The notes below the pieces were generated by a model. It was not told where the DNA came from, ran no database searches, and saw nothing but the letters and a program-made list of their open reading frames with translations. Shown here piece by piece: positions 9,232 to 17,257 of a stretch of DNA of 64,000 bases. The stretch's first letter is position 1; every line of letters begins with the position of its first letter. The translations under genes and the position numbers were made by a program. The stretch comes from Sphingobacterium bovistauri. GTDB taxonomy: Bacteria; Bacteroidota; Bacteroidia; Sphingobacteriales; Sphingobacteriaceae. Location: positions 1 through 64,000 of the forward strand of contig NZ_JADEYP010000025.1 of assembly GCF_020295405.1 (NCBI RefSeq). The letters run 5' to 3'.

Positions 9232-9772
9232 GAAAAGAAACATAGACGGGTGACATCGCTTCCGCTCTTGTCAAGCTCAATACCATATTTCTCTTTCATA
9301 TAAGCGAAAACCTTTCTAAAGGCATAAGTATGTCTGAAGTTGATCTCATTAGTGGAAATTCCGAAGAGAAATCCAAATTGATTAGTCCTTTTAAGCCGGA
9401 TCCAGAAGGCGATTCCCAGAACGACCAAATATAGGAATCCTTTCTAAAGTGAGACTTTAAGTCCTCCATCAATTCTTTCGATAGCTTATCGAAATCTAGT
9501 ACGAGTAGCTGGTTATAGACCGATATTGATGATCTGTTTCTTTTTTGGTTGAAACTTGCCGAAAAAGTAACAGCTGGCAATCTTCTTTTTTCCCTGTCAT
9601 AATATTCGGTATCACCTTCTGCGAGATACTTTCTGAGAGTTTCAATCTGTGCTTGGTATGTTCCAGTTTTTATTCGCAGAAGACACTCTTCTACCGTTAA
9701 AAGATCGGATAGATTGCTCCAAGAATTTTTCTGAAAAGAGGTTGTTATAGAAGAAAGCGTTTTAGAGATCAT
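9045..9772 (-). pseudogene. VirE N-terminal-domain-like gene, frameshifted
   Basis: Two overlapping minus-strand frames together give one VirE-N-like protein. The first (9772 to about 9360) contains LLVLDFDKL and WESPSGSGLKGLI. The second (from about 9380 down) continues with FRHTYAFRKVFAYMKEKYG and SGSDVTRLCFFSYDP, all hallmarks of the VirE-N / BT4734-like domain found in mobile elements and prophages. The switch of frame near 9350-9385 implies an indel. No downstream helicase or primase domain remains; the gene ends by overlapping the XRE gene. Confidence 0.8.
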
Positions 9773-9827
9773 TTTATTGCTCTGTTTCCGTGTAAGTTAG
9801 CTAAAATTTAAGAATCTATAGTAAAAA

Positions 9828-10640
9828 TTAGCTGAGTTTTTCCATGGATATAGCATATTGCGTCGACCAACCATCGCCCATCCCCATTAGCTTGGCATGC
9901 CACCTGTTTGTTTCTCTTTTTGCTAGTATTTTCCTGACTCTATCTGCAAGTTCTCCCGATTGCGAAAGCATGTGGCTTATCTTTCTTCCGATCAGTCTTG
10001 AGCAGACTAGTTGGATGTAGTCAGTGTCATCGGTGTCGTAAAGTTCCAGGATATCGTAGTGCAACATGTAGATATCATCATCGTTAAGGTCAAAGTAACT
10101 TTGAATAAGGTGGTCTATATCTGCTATATCCTTAGTCCTTTCGGGTCTGTCGTCATTGGCAATGAGTTTTAGAAGAATAATACCTTCTATAGTACAGACC
10201 TTTATGATTTGACCATTGCCGATATCGTGATCTTTGACAAATGGATAGACCTCGGTGAATCCGGGCATGTTCAGTACGAAAGTCGGATCTGTTAGTCTCA
10301 CATTTCTATCAGGCTGTTCTATCTCGCCGAATGGCAGAAGGTCTACTTCTATTCCCTTTTTGTATATGAGTTTGATTGCCTCACTCTCATGACCTTCAAA
10401 AAGGCCGGTTGCTATAAGCGAAGCTTTGACATGGTTATATTGACCCTGATCACTGATGGTGATGGCCAAATCTACATCTTTTGTTCTCCTTTTTGATAAC
10501 AGTTCTTCATTTGCGGATAGATGTATATCTCTTGCTATGGCGCCTACAAGATAGAAATCGATTCCAAACTTGGAGCATACCGTGCTCATCTCTGTTAACA
10601 TTTCAGAGACCAATGGTAATAGTATGTGATTATCCGACAT
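9828..10640 (-). CDS. AbiEii-family nucleotidyltransferase toxin (type IV TA)
   Basis: Toxin half of an AbiE-type toxin-antitoxin system; known members are nucleotidyltransferases that arrest growth and can abort phage infection. In this 270-residue product the nucleotidyltransferase fold shows VGAIARD at 32-38, the metal-binding pair DVD at 55-57 in KDVDLAI, and a third aspartate at D100 in EVDLLPFG. All three acidic residues are present, so it appears catalytically intact. It overlaps the antitoxin stop by 11 bp, the typical translational coupling of a TA operon. The family assignment rests on motifs and context. Confidence 0.88.
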   Translation of the reverse strand: MSDNHILLPLVSEMLTEMSTVCSKFGIDFYLVGAIARDIHLSANEELLSKRRTKDVDLAITISDQGQYNHVKASLIATGLFEGHESEAIKLIYKKGIEVDLLPFGEIEQPDRNVRLTDPTFVLNMPGFTEVYPFVKDHDIGNGQIIKVCTIEGIILLKLIANDDRPERTKDIADIDHLIQSYFDLNDDDIYMLHYDILELYDTDDTDYIQLVCSRLIGRKISHMLSQSGELADRVRKILAKRETNRWHAKLMGMGDGWSTQYAISMEKLS

Positions 10641-11655
10641 ATTTTTCTTTTATTCGTGCTGCTATTTCTCTATTGCGACTATCTAGGCTACTAATTAATT
10701 CCGCGTAGGCCAGTATTGGAGGAACTGTGTTGTTGGTATCGGTGATTGTACTCTCATTCCAAAATGGTCGGAGAATTTCTACCTCTCCACTTGCGTCTGG
10801 AATCAGCCTTAGGTTTTTCATCAGTTCGAAACGATCTGTATTAGAATAGATCGTATATATCTCTGGAACGAGATGCCCTGTTAGGATAGCTCCTGCAGTT
10901 TCACCACCCCAGTAAATATCTTGATGGGGTGTTATCAGTTCTTGCCAGTTTGTGCGATCCTCTTTTTTACTGAAGCGGAATCTTCCGACCATTTGCTTCG
11001 GCCTCAGTACCGTTCTATACATGTCCGACCATTTGTTTATCAATGAAGTTCTATTGTCCAATAACAATACAGGCTTACTATTACGTGTACCCATGATAAC
11101 GTAGTTATCTCTTTTCATCTCCGAAATGAAATTTCCGACATTCCCGAGCGCAACACTTGATGTGTATGCCATATTGCGATAAGATGTATTCAATATTGCT
11201 GGATCTATGAGCACGGCAAATAGAAACTTGATGCCGGCCGGTGCCCACAACTTATTGTCTTCATTATATTTAGGTTCCGTTGTTTTCTGGTCGCTGATCA
11301 GAATAAAAATCGAATGCGTTTCAATGTAACAGTTTCCAGAGGTTTCCAGATAGCATATATTGTGGTTGCGGAGTTCCTCTTTCATCGGAGTCGGAATATA
11401 TTTGGCAATCATTATCCTTTTTCCGTTGGTCTGCTTTTGCTTGGAGATAATATTGTCCAGCGTTGCAGTTCTCACTTCGGTTTTTATTTCGGCTTCTAAA
11501 ATACTATTCTGCTGTCCTTTTTCGAGTTCTAAAACTGCATCGTAGTATTCCCTTTTGCCAACAGGCTCTCTATCCAGTATGCGCACACTTATACTTGTCA
11601 TTTCAGAGAATTTCGCTAGTGCTGATTTTAGTATATCTTGCTCTTTCATGTTCAT
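10630..11655 (-). CDS. AbiEi-family antitoxin and transcriptional repressor (type IV TA)
   Basis: Antitoxin half of the AbiE pair; family members neutralise the toxin and repress their own operon through inverted repeats. About 340 residues. I place the start at MNMKEQDIL (11655) or MKEQDIL (11649) because the longer frame from 11685 runs through a perfect palindrome that looks like the operator. The C-terminal region GRFRFSKKEDRTNWQELI and WGGETAGAILTGHL resembles AbiEi proteins of Bacteroidota. It lies directly upstream of the toxin and overlaps it. Confidence 0.82.
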   Translation of the reverse strand: MNMKEQDILKSALAKFSEMTSISVRILDREPVGKREYYDAVLELEKGQQNSILEAEIKTEVRTATLDNIISKQKQTNGKRIMIAKYIPTPMKEELRNHNICYLETSGNCYIETHSIFILISDQKTTEPKYNEDNKLWAPAGIKFLFAVLIDPAILNTSYRNMAYTSSVALGNVGNFISEMKRDNYVIMGTRNSKPVLLLDNRTSLINKWSDMYRTVLRPKQMVGRFRFSKKEDRTNWQELITPHQDIYWGGETAGAILTGHLVPEIYTIYSNTDRFELMKNLRLIPDASGEVEILRPFWNESTITDTNNTVPPILAYAELISSLDSRNREIAARIKEKYVG

Positions 11656-11702
11656 TATATTTGAGTGTTCACGATACATGAACACTCAAATATAATGAAC
11701 AT
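11648..11702. promoter_or_regulatory. 55-bp palindrome 1 (probable AbiEi operator)
   Basis: A perfect inverted repeat with 24-nt arms and a 7-nt centre CGATACA. Each arm has GTTCA boxes (11650-11654, 11667-11671) mirrored by TGAAC (11679-11683, 11696-11700). It covers the possible start codons of the antitoxin gene. An operator role is inferred from AbiEi autoregulation and position. Confidence 0.7.
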
Positions 11703-11730
11703 TTTCCGTGTATTACTATATAATGACTTT

Positions 11731-11787
11731 TTTGTTCAGTTAATATCCATGTTCATGTATCATGAACATGGATATTAACTGAACAAA
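11731..11787. promoter_or_regulatory. 57-bp palindrome 2 (probable second operator)
   Basis: A perfect inverted repeat with 27-nt arms around TAT. GTTCA boxes at 11734-11738 and 11751-11755 are mirrored by TGAAC at 11763-11767 and 11780-11784. Box order and spacing match palindrome 1 exactly (17, 12, 17 nt from start to start), although the intervening bases differ. The centres are 84 bp apart. From here to 11906 I see no gene. Confidence 0.7.
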
Positions 11788-11906
11788 GTTGAATGAAATT
11801 ACCTTTAAATATATTATTGCCAAAACCATACATGATTTATCGAGCGTATTATAAACGCAAAAACGAAATGTACACTTTTTTAAAAACCTTAATACTTATC
11901 TTTAAA

Positions 11907-14135
11907 TCAAAAAACTATGAATGAAGATAAAATTGCGCCATTCCCTCCAAACAACATTTCTATCATAGCATGGTAGTTGAAAATTTCATCATATCCATTG
12001 TAGACAGCTTTGAATGCAACTCCATTTCTCAACAACTCCAAAACCTCATAATATGATCCTGCATGAACAAAAACTCCAGTTGGACTTGTTGTTACAAACG
12101 TACGTTCAGGAATAGAATCCGCTGATGTTATCTTATTACCATCTATAGAAAACCCAGCTATACTGCTATCACCAGTCACGTGCAAATTTTCAGCAATGAT
12201 CTCTTGAGCAAACAACTTCTGAACATTAATTAATCTCGCTGTCACCACATCAGTAACTACATTTCCTCCCGAAATAAGCGTAAACATACGAGTAGGATTG
12301 AATGATCGTTGACCTTCAATCACAGACGACAGAACCCCAAGATTAAAATGATAATAACCTACTTCAGATTCCGTTGTCAATTGCATTTCACTTAGAACCC
12401 ATGATCCAGTCAAGGCTGTCGTACCTACTTTAGCTGCTATATAATATGATTTCAAAGGGGCTAAATCATCCTGATCAAATGCAGATAAATTCCAAATATA
12501 CCCCAAGCCTGTAATCTCGTATGATTTGTGAATAAGATTGCCAGCAGTCAAAGTCAATCTATTCGCATCACTTCCTGCATTCACAGCTATATCAATATCC
12601 TCCAAATCAAAGTACATCGATTCCGAACCAAATAAAGCTGCTATTCCTTGCACAAGTGCCGTCTGCAACTTTTCATCAGGATCGAAAACCTTTTCTTTAA
12701 ACTCATTGATAGCACGGATATTTCTACGATCATATGCATATGATTGTTTACTGTACTGCGTAACTATTTCCTTTGATTGCTTGATATCCTCTTCGATCTT
12801 TTGAATACGGTTATAAGTTACCTCTTGACCGATTTCAATTTCAAATCGTGATCCTTGATGAAGATTTGGATAAGTCGCCGTATAACTTACTTTGGTGATG
12901 CGCAAATTATCATCAAGACCTATTTTTACATCTTTGAATGGCAGAATATCACCTGATTTTAATTCTTTGTTTTTACGCTTCAATTCTAGCGGATCTACGG
13001 CTGCTTCATAAACTACACGAGGCACTTTATTCGAATTCAGATATTCCAGTCTTTTGGCTTCTAATTGAGCCAATGCAGCAGTGATATAACTTTGAGGCAT
13101 TCTTATACCTATTAGGGTATAAGAATCACCCTCTTCAGCAATAATAGACCCGAAAGGGATCAATTGACCATTATCATCTTTGTTCGCTTCATAGCGAATT
13201 GTTTTTGTCGAATGGTTGTAGGACAGAATTTTGAATTGCCGAGCGTTCAACACCCCAGTTTTGAATACAATATATGCTTCTTGACCATCAATTAGTTGGG
13301 CATTCAAATCAAAATCAATTGTGCTATCAGTAATAGTAAACTGCGATTCGTTAATTTGTCCTACAGCAGTAGCAGTACTAGTGCGTTTTAGATAGATTTC
13401 TTCATCCTCAAATACACCTTCACGAATGCCAAATAAAGCCACAGCAAGTTCATCCTCATAATAACCATCCAAAATCAATTGCTTGTGTGGATATGATGCA
13501 GGAAGATTTTGCGAACCACCTACAGCATAGGCACGAGTAACGATGTTTGCATTAGATATCGCAAGTCTTTTGATATTGTACAAACCATTATCCTTACCAT
13601 ATTCCAATGGATAATCATGCAGGATGCCAACGGACTTTTTAATGGTAATTTGTTTACCTACCAACTGCCATTCACAACCGCAAGCTTCACAAATCATATT
13701 CAAAGCTGTAAAATGGTCAACTTTGTCAAATTCCAAAGCAAACGGCTCTACAACCTCCAAATCTCCGACTGTCCAATCAGAATCTACACCATTAACAGAC
13801 TCCAAAAACATAAACATATAGTCTGTTAGATTACCAAAGTAATCGAACATCAAAGCACCTTCATCCTTGATCTTCTAGCGAGTAAGAGAATGACGTACAC
13901 CTTCGAATACTATGGTATAATCAAGCTTATGGCTGCGAGTTACTTCAGGCTGTTGATTGATCGTCATTAGCTCACCTTTGTAAGTAAGATAATCCCCAAC
14001 TTCAATATCCAATACTTCAGCACTGGATTGATTGAAGACAAGGTTATGTTCAGCCATTAGTCCATCGGTGTAGACAGCTGCTTCAAGCTGAAGCGTAACG
14101 GTCGGGATTAATTTTCTATATAGTTGGATTTGCAT
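11907..14135 (-). pseudogene. Phage tail/hub protein gene with in-frame amber stop
   Basis: One continuous frame of about 743 codons is interrupted by TAG at 13875-13877. The 86-residue first part ends in HSLTR. The frame continues as KIKDEGAL and then the 648-codon remainder. Content such as FTALNMICEACGCEW, the KRKNKELKSGDILPFKDVKIGL segment, a coiled region and a C-terminal INVQKLFAQEIIAENLHV resembles tail-tip or tail-fibre proteins of Bacteroidota phages. No other structural phage genes are nearby, so this is an isolated relic. The exact virion role is uncertain. Confidence 0.75.
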
Positions 14136-14163
14136 TATAATATTTTTGTTATATAATTGTAAT

Positions 14164-14907
14164 ATGAAAAAAACTTACTTTCTTCCAGTTTTATTCTCAA
14201 TTCTAATCAGTTGCAATTTTTCAAACAATAACTTAGAAAAATTCAATATTGAAGCGCTTCCTGACTTTATTGACATTGGCAATAAAAATGATAGTAATAA
14301 ATTGTTGATTTTGGGCAATAGCATTGCTGTACACCCTATTTCCAAATCAATTGGTTGGCATTCTATATCTGGTATGGCAGCTTCGAATGTTGATCTTGAT
14401 TACGTTCATTTATTACACAATAAGTTGAATAACTTAATTCCTACTAACACAAGAGTTTCAAATGTAGCATTGTGGGAAAGATCACTATCAATAGACTCTT
14501 TAAAAAGCTTTGATTCTTTACTTAATTACCGCCCAAACATTGTTATTTTTCAAGTAGGAGATAATTTTCCGGCTGACACTACGAAAATTAAACAGGCATA
14601 TATTAGCTTGATTAAAAAATTCGAAAACACTGAAATTATAATTTGCTCACCCTTCATAACTAATGAATATAACAGAGGAATAGCTGAAACTATCTCGAAA
14701 GAAAACAACTTAAAATATGTTAACCTATCAGATTTGTCGTCAAACAAGGAGAATTTGGCAGAATTTGACCAAAGCCTTGATTCCTTAAAAAAAAACTGGA
14801 AGGTTGACGGTATTGGAGTACATCCTGGTAATAAAGGCATGTCCATGATTGCAAGTCGAATTTTTAATGTAATTGAACCATATTTAATAACCAATAAGAC
14901 TCATTAG
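14164..14907 (+). CDS. SGNH/GDSL-family hydrolase lipoprotein
   Basis: Predicted lipoprotein of about 247 residues. I start at MKKTYFLPVLF (14164), which gives a signal peptide with lipobox LISC; ATG 14146 would add six residues. SGNH-like blocks are LGNSIAVH near the N-terminus (in place of GDS), QVGDN in the middle, and DGIGVHPGNKGM near the C-terminus, which supplies the Asp-x-x-His pair. It probably de-esterifies or de-acetylates a surface glycan or lipid. It is an uninterrupted gene in an otherwise decaying island and is oriented against its phage-tail neighbour, as expected for a cargo gene. Confidence 0.78.
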   Translation: MKKTYFLPVLFSILISCNFSNNNLEKFNIEALPDFIDIGNKNDSNKLLILGNSIAVHPISKSIGWHSISGMAASNVDLDYVHLLHNKLNNLIPTNTRVSNVALWERSLSIDSLKSFDSLLNYRPNIVIFQVGDNFPADTTKIKQAYISLIKKFENTEIIICSPFITNEYNRGIAETISKENNLKYVNLSDLSSNKENLAEFDQSLDSLKKNWKVDGIGVHPGNKGMSMIASRIFNVIEPYLITNKTH

Positions 14908-15024
14908 TCTATTTGCTTTTAACTCAAACCATTCATCATTGGGGTGCTGAGCTACGCCACTATTAGGTATTGCGTGCCATTGATTGTCATCACCATAAAC
15001 CAAATCACCTATATTATTCTTATA
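14884..15024 (-). pseudogene. 46-codon gene remnant, unidentified
   Basis: A minus-strand open stretch with no start codon begins right after a stop at 15024 and reads GDLVYGDDNQWHAIPNSG then QHPNDEWFELKANRLMSLIGY before TAA. The composition looks like real protein. It overlaps the end of the SGNH gene by 24 bp. It may be the tail end of a phage structural gene; I cannot identify it. Confidence 0.4.
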
Positions 15025-15361
15025 TCAACTAAAGAACACTAAGGAATATAAAGATAATATAGTTGAATGGAATTTAGGCATTGCTTACGATGTATTTCAA
15101 ACTGTCACATTTATACGTTTCGACAATGGTATGACTAAGACTAAAGATGCTTATTATAATATTGATTATGTAGCGAACGAAGTTATTATGTATATTAAAT
15201 CAATGTTCAATACTGGAAATTTAAAAAATGCCTTTTGGACAATTGAGCAACACGAAGACCTTTCATGGCATAGTCACATTACATTAAAGTTTTGGAATGA
15301 TAGTAAATTGGATACGTTCTTTCTTGAATATCCTTTAAAGGTACATAACTGTAATCGATAA
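14999..15361 (+). pseudogene. Truncated gene fragment with HxH motif, unidentified
   Basis: An open frame of 120 codons runs from a stop at 14996 to TGA-free sequence ending with TAA at 15359-15361. The first ATG (15131) falls mid-domain, and the frame is coding-like upstream of it (VEWNLGIAYDVFQTVTFIRF), so the 5' end appears lost. The segment TIEQHEDLSWHSHITLKF has an H-x-H block like motif 2 of HUH replication or relaxase proteins. With no visible catalytic tyrosine, that assignment is only suggestive. Confidence 0.45.
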
Positions 15362-15384
15362 TGATTTATCCACCATATATCATA

Positions 15385-16231
15385 CTGTAACATCCGATAT
15401 TGTGTGGTGGGGTGATCTAAATGGTCGAGTTGTCATTAGAGATTCTGCCGTAGGCAATGTGCCTGCTACCGAATGTATTTTGGTAGTTTCTAGCGATTCG
15501 TCAATTGTTAATGGAGGCAAAATGGTGGGTAATCTTTTTGCAAGCATAGTTTTTCCTGCTCCAGGTGGACCTATTATAATTACATTATGACCACCTGCTG
15601 CTGCAATTTCTAATGCTCTTTTAATATTTTCTTGTCCCCTGACATCGGCGAAATCTACTTCATAACTATTGATATTGTGCTCAAATTCTTCATTAATATT
15701 TACAATTGTAGGTGTGAGGGATATTTTATTTTCAAAAAAATCAACCACATCTCTTAGACTATCTATACCATAAATTTACAAATCTGAGACTATAGCTGCT
15801 TCTTTTGCATTTACAGATGGTAATATTATTCCTTTAAAAGCATCTCTTTTTGCTTGCAACGCTATTGGCAGAGCTCCCTTGATTGGTTGGATCGCACCGT
15901 CAAGTGATAATTCTCCAAGAATTATATATTTCTCTAACTGTTCTGAATCAATTTGATTTGAGGCAGTAAGTATTCCAATGGCGATTGATAGATCATAAGA
16001 AGAGCCCTCTTTTCTAATATCTGCAGGTGCTAAATTAACCACTATTTTCTGCCTAGGCATACGGTAGCCAATGGACATAATTGCGCTTTCGATACGTTGT
16101 AAACTTTCTTTTACGGCATTATCAGGCAGTCCAACTATATAATATTTGGTGCCTGTAGATACGTTGACTTCAACAGTTATAGTGGTAGCTTCAATACCGT
16201 AGACAGCGCTTCCGAAAGTTTTAACTAACAT
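15385..16231 (-). pseudogene. comM: comM (yifB) 5' fragment with in-frame ochre stop
   Basis: N-terminal part of the ComM/YifB Mg-chelatase-like ATPase. The frame starts MLVKTFGSAVYGIEATT and includes LAPADIRKEGSSYDLSIAIG. It is cut by TAA at 15776-15778 in what would read SDL-x-IYGIDSL, then continues in the same frame through Walker [16 protein letters not shown] to [13 protein letters not shown], where similarity stops at the island edge. The Walker B region is missing from both fragments. The gene is inactive on three counts: nonsense codon, deletion and insertion. Confidence 0.93.
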
Positions 16232-16382
16232 ATCGTGATTAAAATGGTTATTTAAATTTAAAGAAAAATATTTTACACAAAAATAATACTTAACAATAGA
16301 ATTGGTCTTGTTTTTGATGAATTGTAATAAAAACCTTATTTTGACAATAGAGCAGAAAAAATATATTTAATTTTAAACGTTT

Positions 16383-16415
16383 TGTCACTTTTAGTGTTTA
16401 TATATGTAAGTGACA
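16383..16415. promoter_or_regulatory. Inverted repeat TGTCA-N23-TGACA before YtxH operon
   Basis: TGTCA at 16383-16387 and TGACA at 16411-16415 are separated by 23 bp; the symmetry extends to TGTCACTT / AAGTGACA. It is about 30 bp upstream of the first gene of the operon. The same two half-sites at the same spacing occur before groES. A regulator-binding role is inferred. Confidence 0.45.
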
Positions 16416-16443
16416 CATTTTAAAAAATTAATTGAACGAAATA

Positions 16444-16713
16444 ATGAAAGATAGCGGAAAAGTAGTTACAGCGTTATTAGCTGGTTTAGCAGCAGGTGCA
16501 GTATTGGGTTTATTGTTTGCACCAGAAAAAGGATCGGATACTCGTGACAAATTAAATGATTCTTTGTCAGATTTAGCAGATGCGCTTAAAGAGCGTGCAG
16601 AACAACAAATAGATCAATTGAATGATTTGAAGGAAAAAGTTTTAGCTTCTGTAAAGTCTAAAGCTGCTCAGGCAGAGGAAATCATTGATGATGAAATCAC
16701 AGAGCACGCATAA
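16444..16713 (+). CDS. YtxH domain-containing protein
   Basis: Small protein of about 90 residues with one N-terminal membrane segment, VTALLAGLAAGAVLGLLFAPEKGS, whose GLLFAPxxG ending is the signature of YtxH. A long amphipathic helix follows. YtxH proteins are linked to stress responses, but their mechanism is not known. I chose ATG 16444; a TTG at 16432 would add four residues. It is the first gene of a three-gene operon with a holin-like protein and a hypothetical protein. Confidence 0.85.
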   Translation: MKDSGKVVTALLAGLAAGAVLGLLFAPEKGSDTRDKLNDSLSDLADALKERAEQQIDQLNDLKEKVLASVKSKAAQAEEIIDDEITEHA

Positions 16714-16780
16714 TTAGCTGCTATTTATATAACATAAATCGAGAACCCTTGTAAGGTGGATCGATAAAATTTCTTTATGG

Positions 16781-17257
16781 ATGGAAGAACAAAAATTTTC
16801 CTTTACGGGTAGTTTTCAAAAGACAAAAGAATACCTAGATACGCAGGTAGAGATTGTTAAATTAAAGGCAATTTCTAAATCTTCTCGTATCGTAGGAGCT
16901 ATAGTGCTTGATATATCAAAATTGATGATAGCCTTGGCTATTATCTTCTTTTGGTCCTTGGCCTTGGGATTTTGGTTAGGCGAATTGTTGGATAGTTATT
17001 CTTTGGGATTTTTGGCTACTGGAGGAATATTTTTAATCTTTCTTTTGATTGTTCGTGCGATGGAACCTAAGCTCGAGGCGAAATTTATGGATTTGACTAT
17101 TAAAAAAATCCTAGGTAAGTGGAATGAAGAGGAGGATTATATCGCTAATATGGAGCGTGAAGAGTATGAGAAAAAACAAGAATATAAAGCTCCAGAGGGT
17201 AATGCTACGGTGAAAGAAATGTTCGAAAAAGAAATAGATCATGAAGGTAAATATTAA
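16781..17257 (+). CDS. Phage-holin-family (holin-X type) membrane protein
   Basis: A 158-residue protein with two hydrophobic helices (about 42-62 and 75-92) in the arrangement of the putative Actinobacterial Holin-X / phage holin superfamily III family, followed by a charged C-terminal tail. Despite the name, in Bacteroidota these are chromosomal genes next to YtxH and are not linked to prophages. Its end overlaps the start of the next gene by 17 bp, so the two are translationally coupled. Confidence 0.75.
   Translation: MEEQKFSFTGSFQKTKEYLDTQVEIVKLKAISKSSRIVGAIVLDISKLMIALAIIFFWSLALGFWLGELLDSYSLGFLATGGIFLIFLLIVRAMEPKLEAKFMDLTIKKILGKWNEEEDYIANMEREEYEKKQEYKAPEGNATVKEMFEKEIDHEGKY

Larger units (their letters stand above)
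8732..15385. mobile_element. Accessory insertion splitting comM
   Basis: About 6.65 kb of non-core DNA separates two same-strand pieces of comM. Contents in order: XRE regulator, frameshifted VirE-N-like gene, AbiEii toxin and AbiEi antitoxin, two large palindromes, a phage tail gene with an amber stop, an SGNH lipoprotein, and two gene fragments. No integrase, transposase, terminal inverted repeat or flanking direct repeat was found by eye. Roughly 65-70 comM codons are missing between the pieces, so the event was an insertion with deletion, or later erosion of an insertion. The boundaries are set by loss of ComM similarity and are accurate to about 10 bp. Confidence 0.85.

Noticed and set aside
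11648..11787. The two palindromes as a CRISPR array or transposon ends
   Set aside because: Only two units with different arm sequences, no spacers and no transposase; the matched GTTCA boxes next to an AbiEi gene fit operators better.
11731..11787. Palindrome 2 as a simple transcription terminator
   Set aside because: It has no U-tract in either direction beyond a few bases, its loop is only 3 nt and its internal boxes match palindrome 1.
8732..15385. A complete integrated prophage or conjugative element
   Set aside because: No integrase, capsid, portal, terminase, relaxase or transfer genes were found in about 6.65 kb; only a single tail gene is phage-like.
13875..15778. Stop-codon reassignment (TAG/TAA read as sense) to explain both in-frame stops
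   Set aside because: Core genes in the window end at TAA and TAG; local decay is the simpler explanation.
16781..17257. Holin-like gene as part of a prophage
   Set aside because: No phage genes are next to it; it sits in a YtxH operon that is common in Bacteroidota chromosomes.
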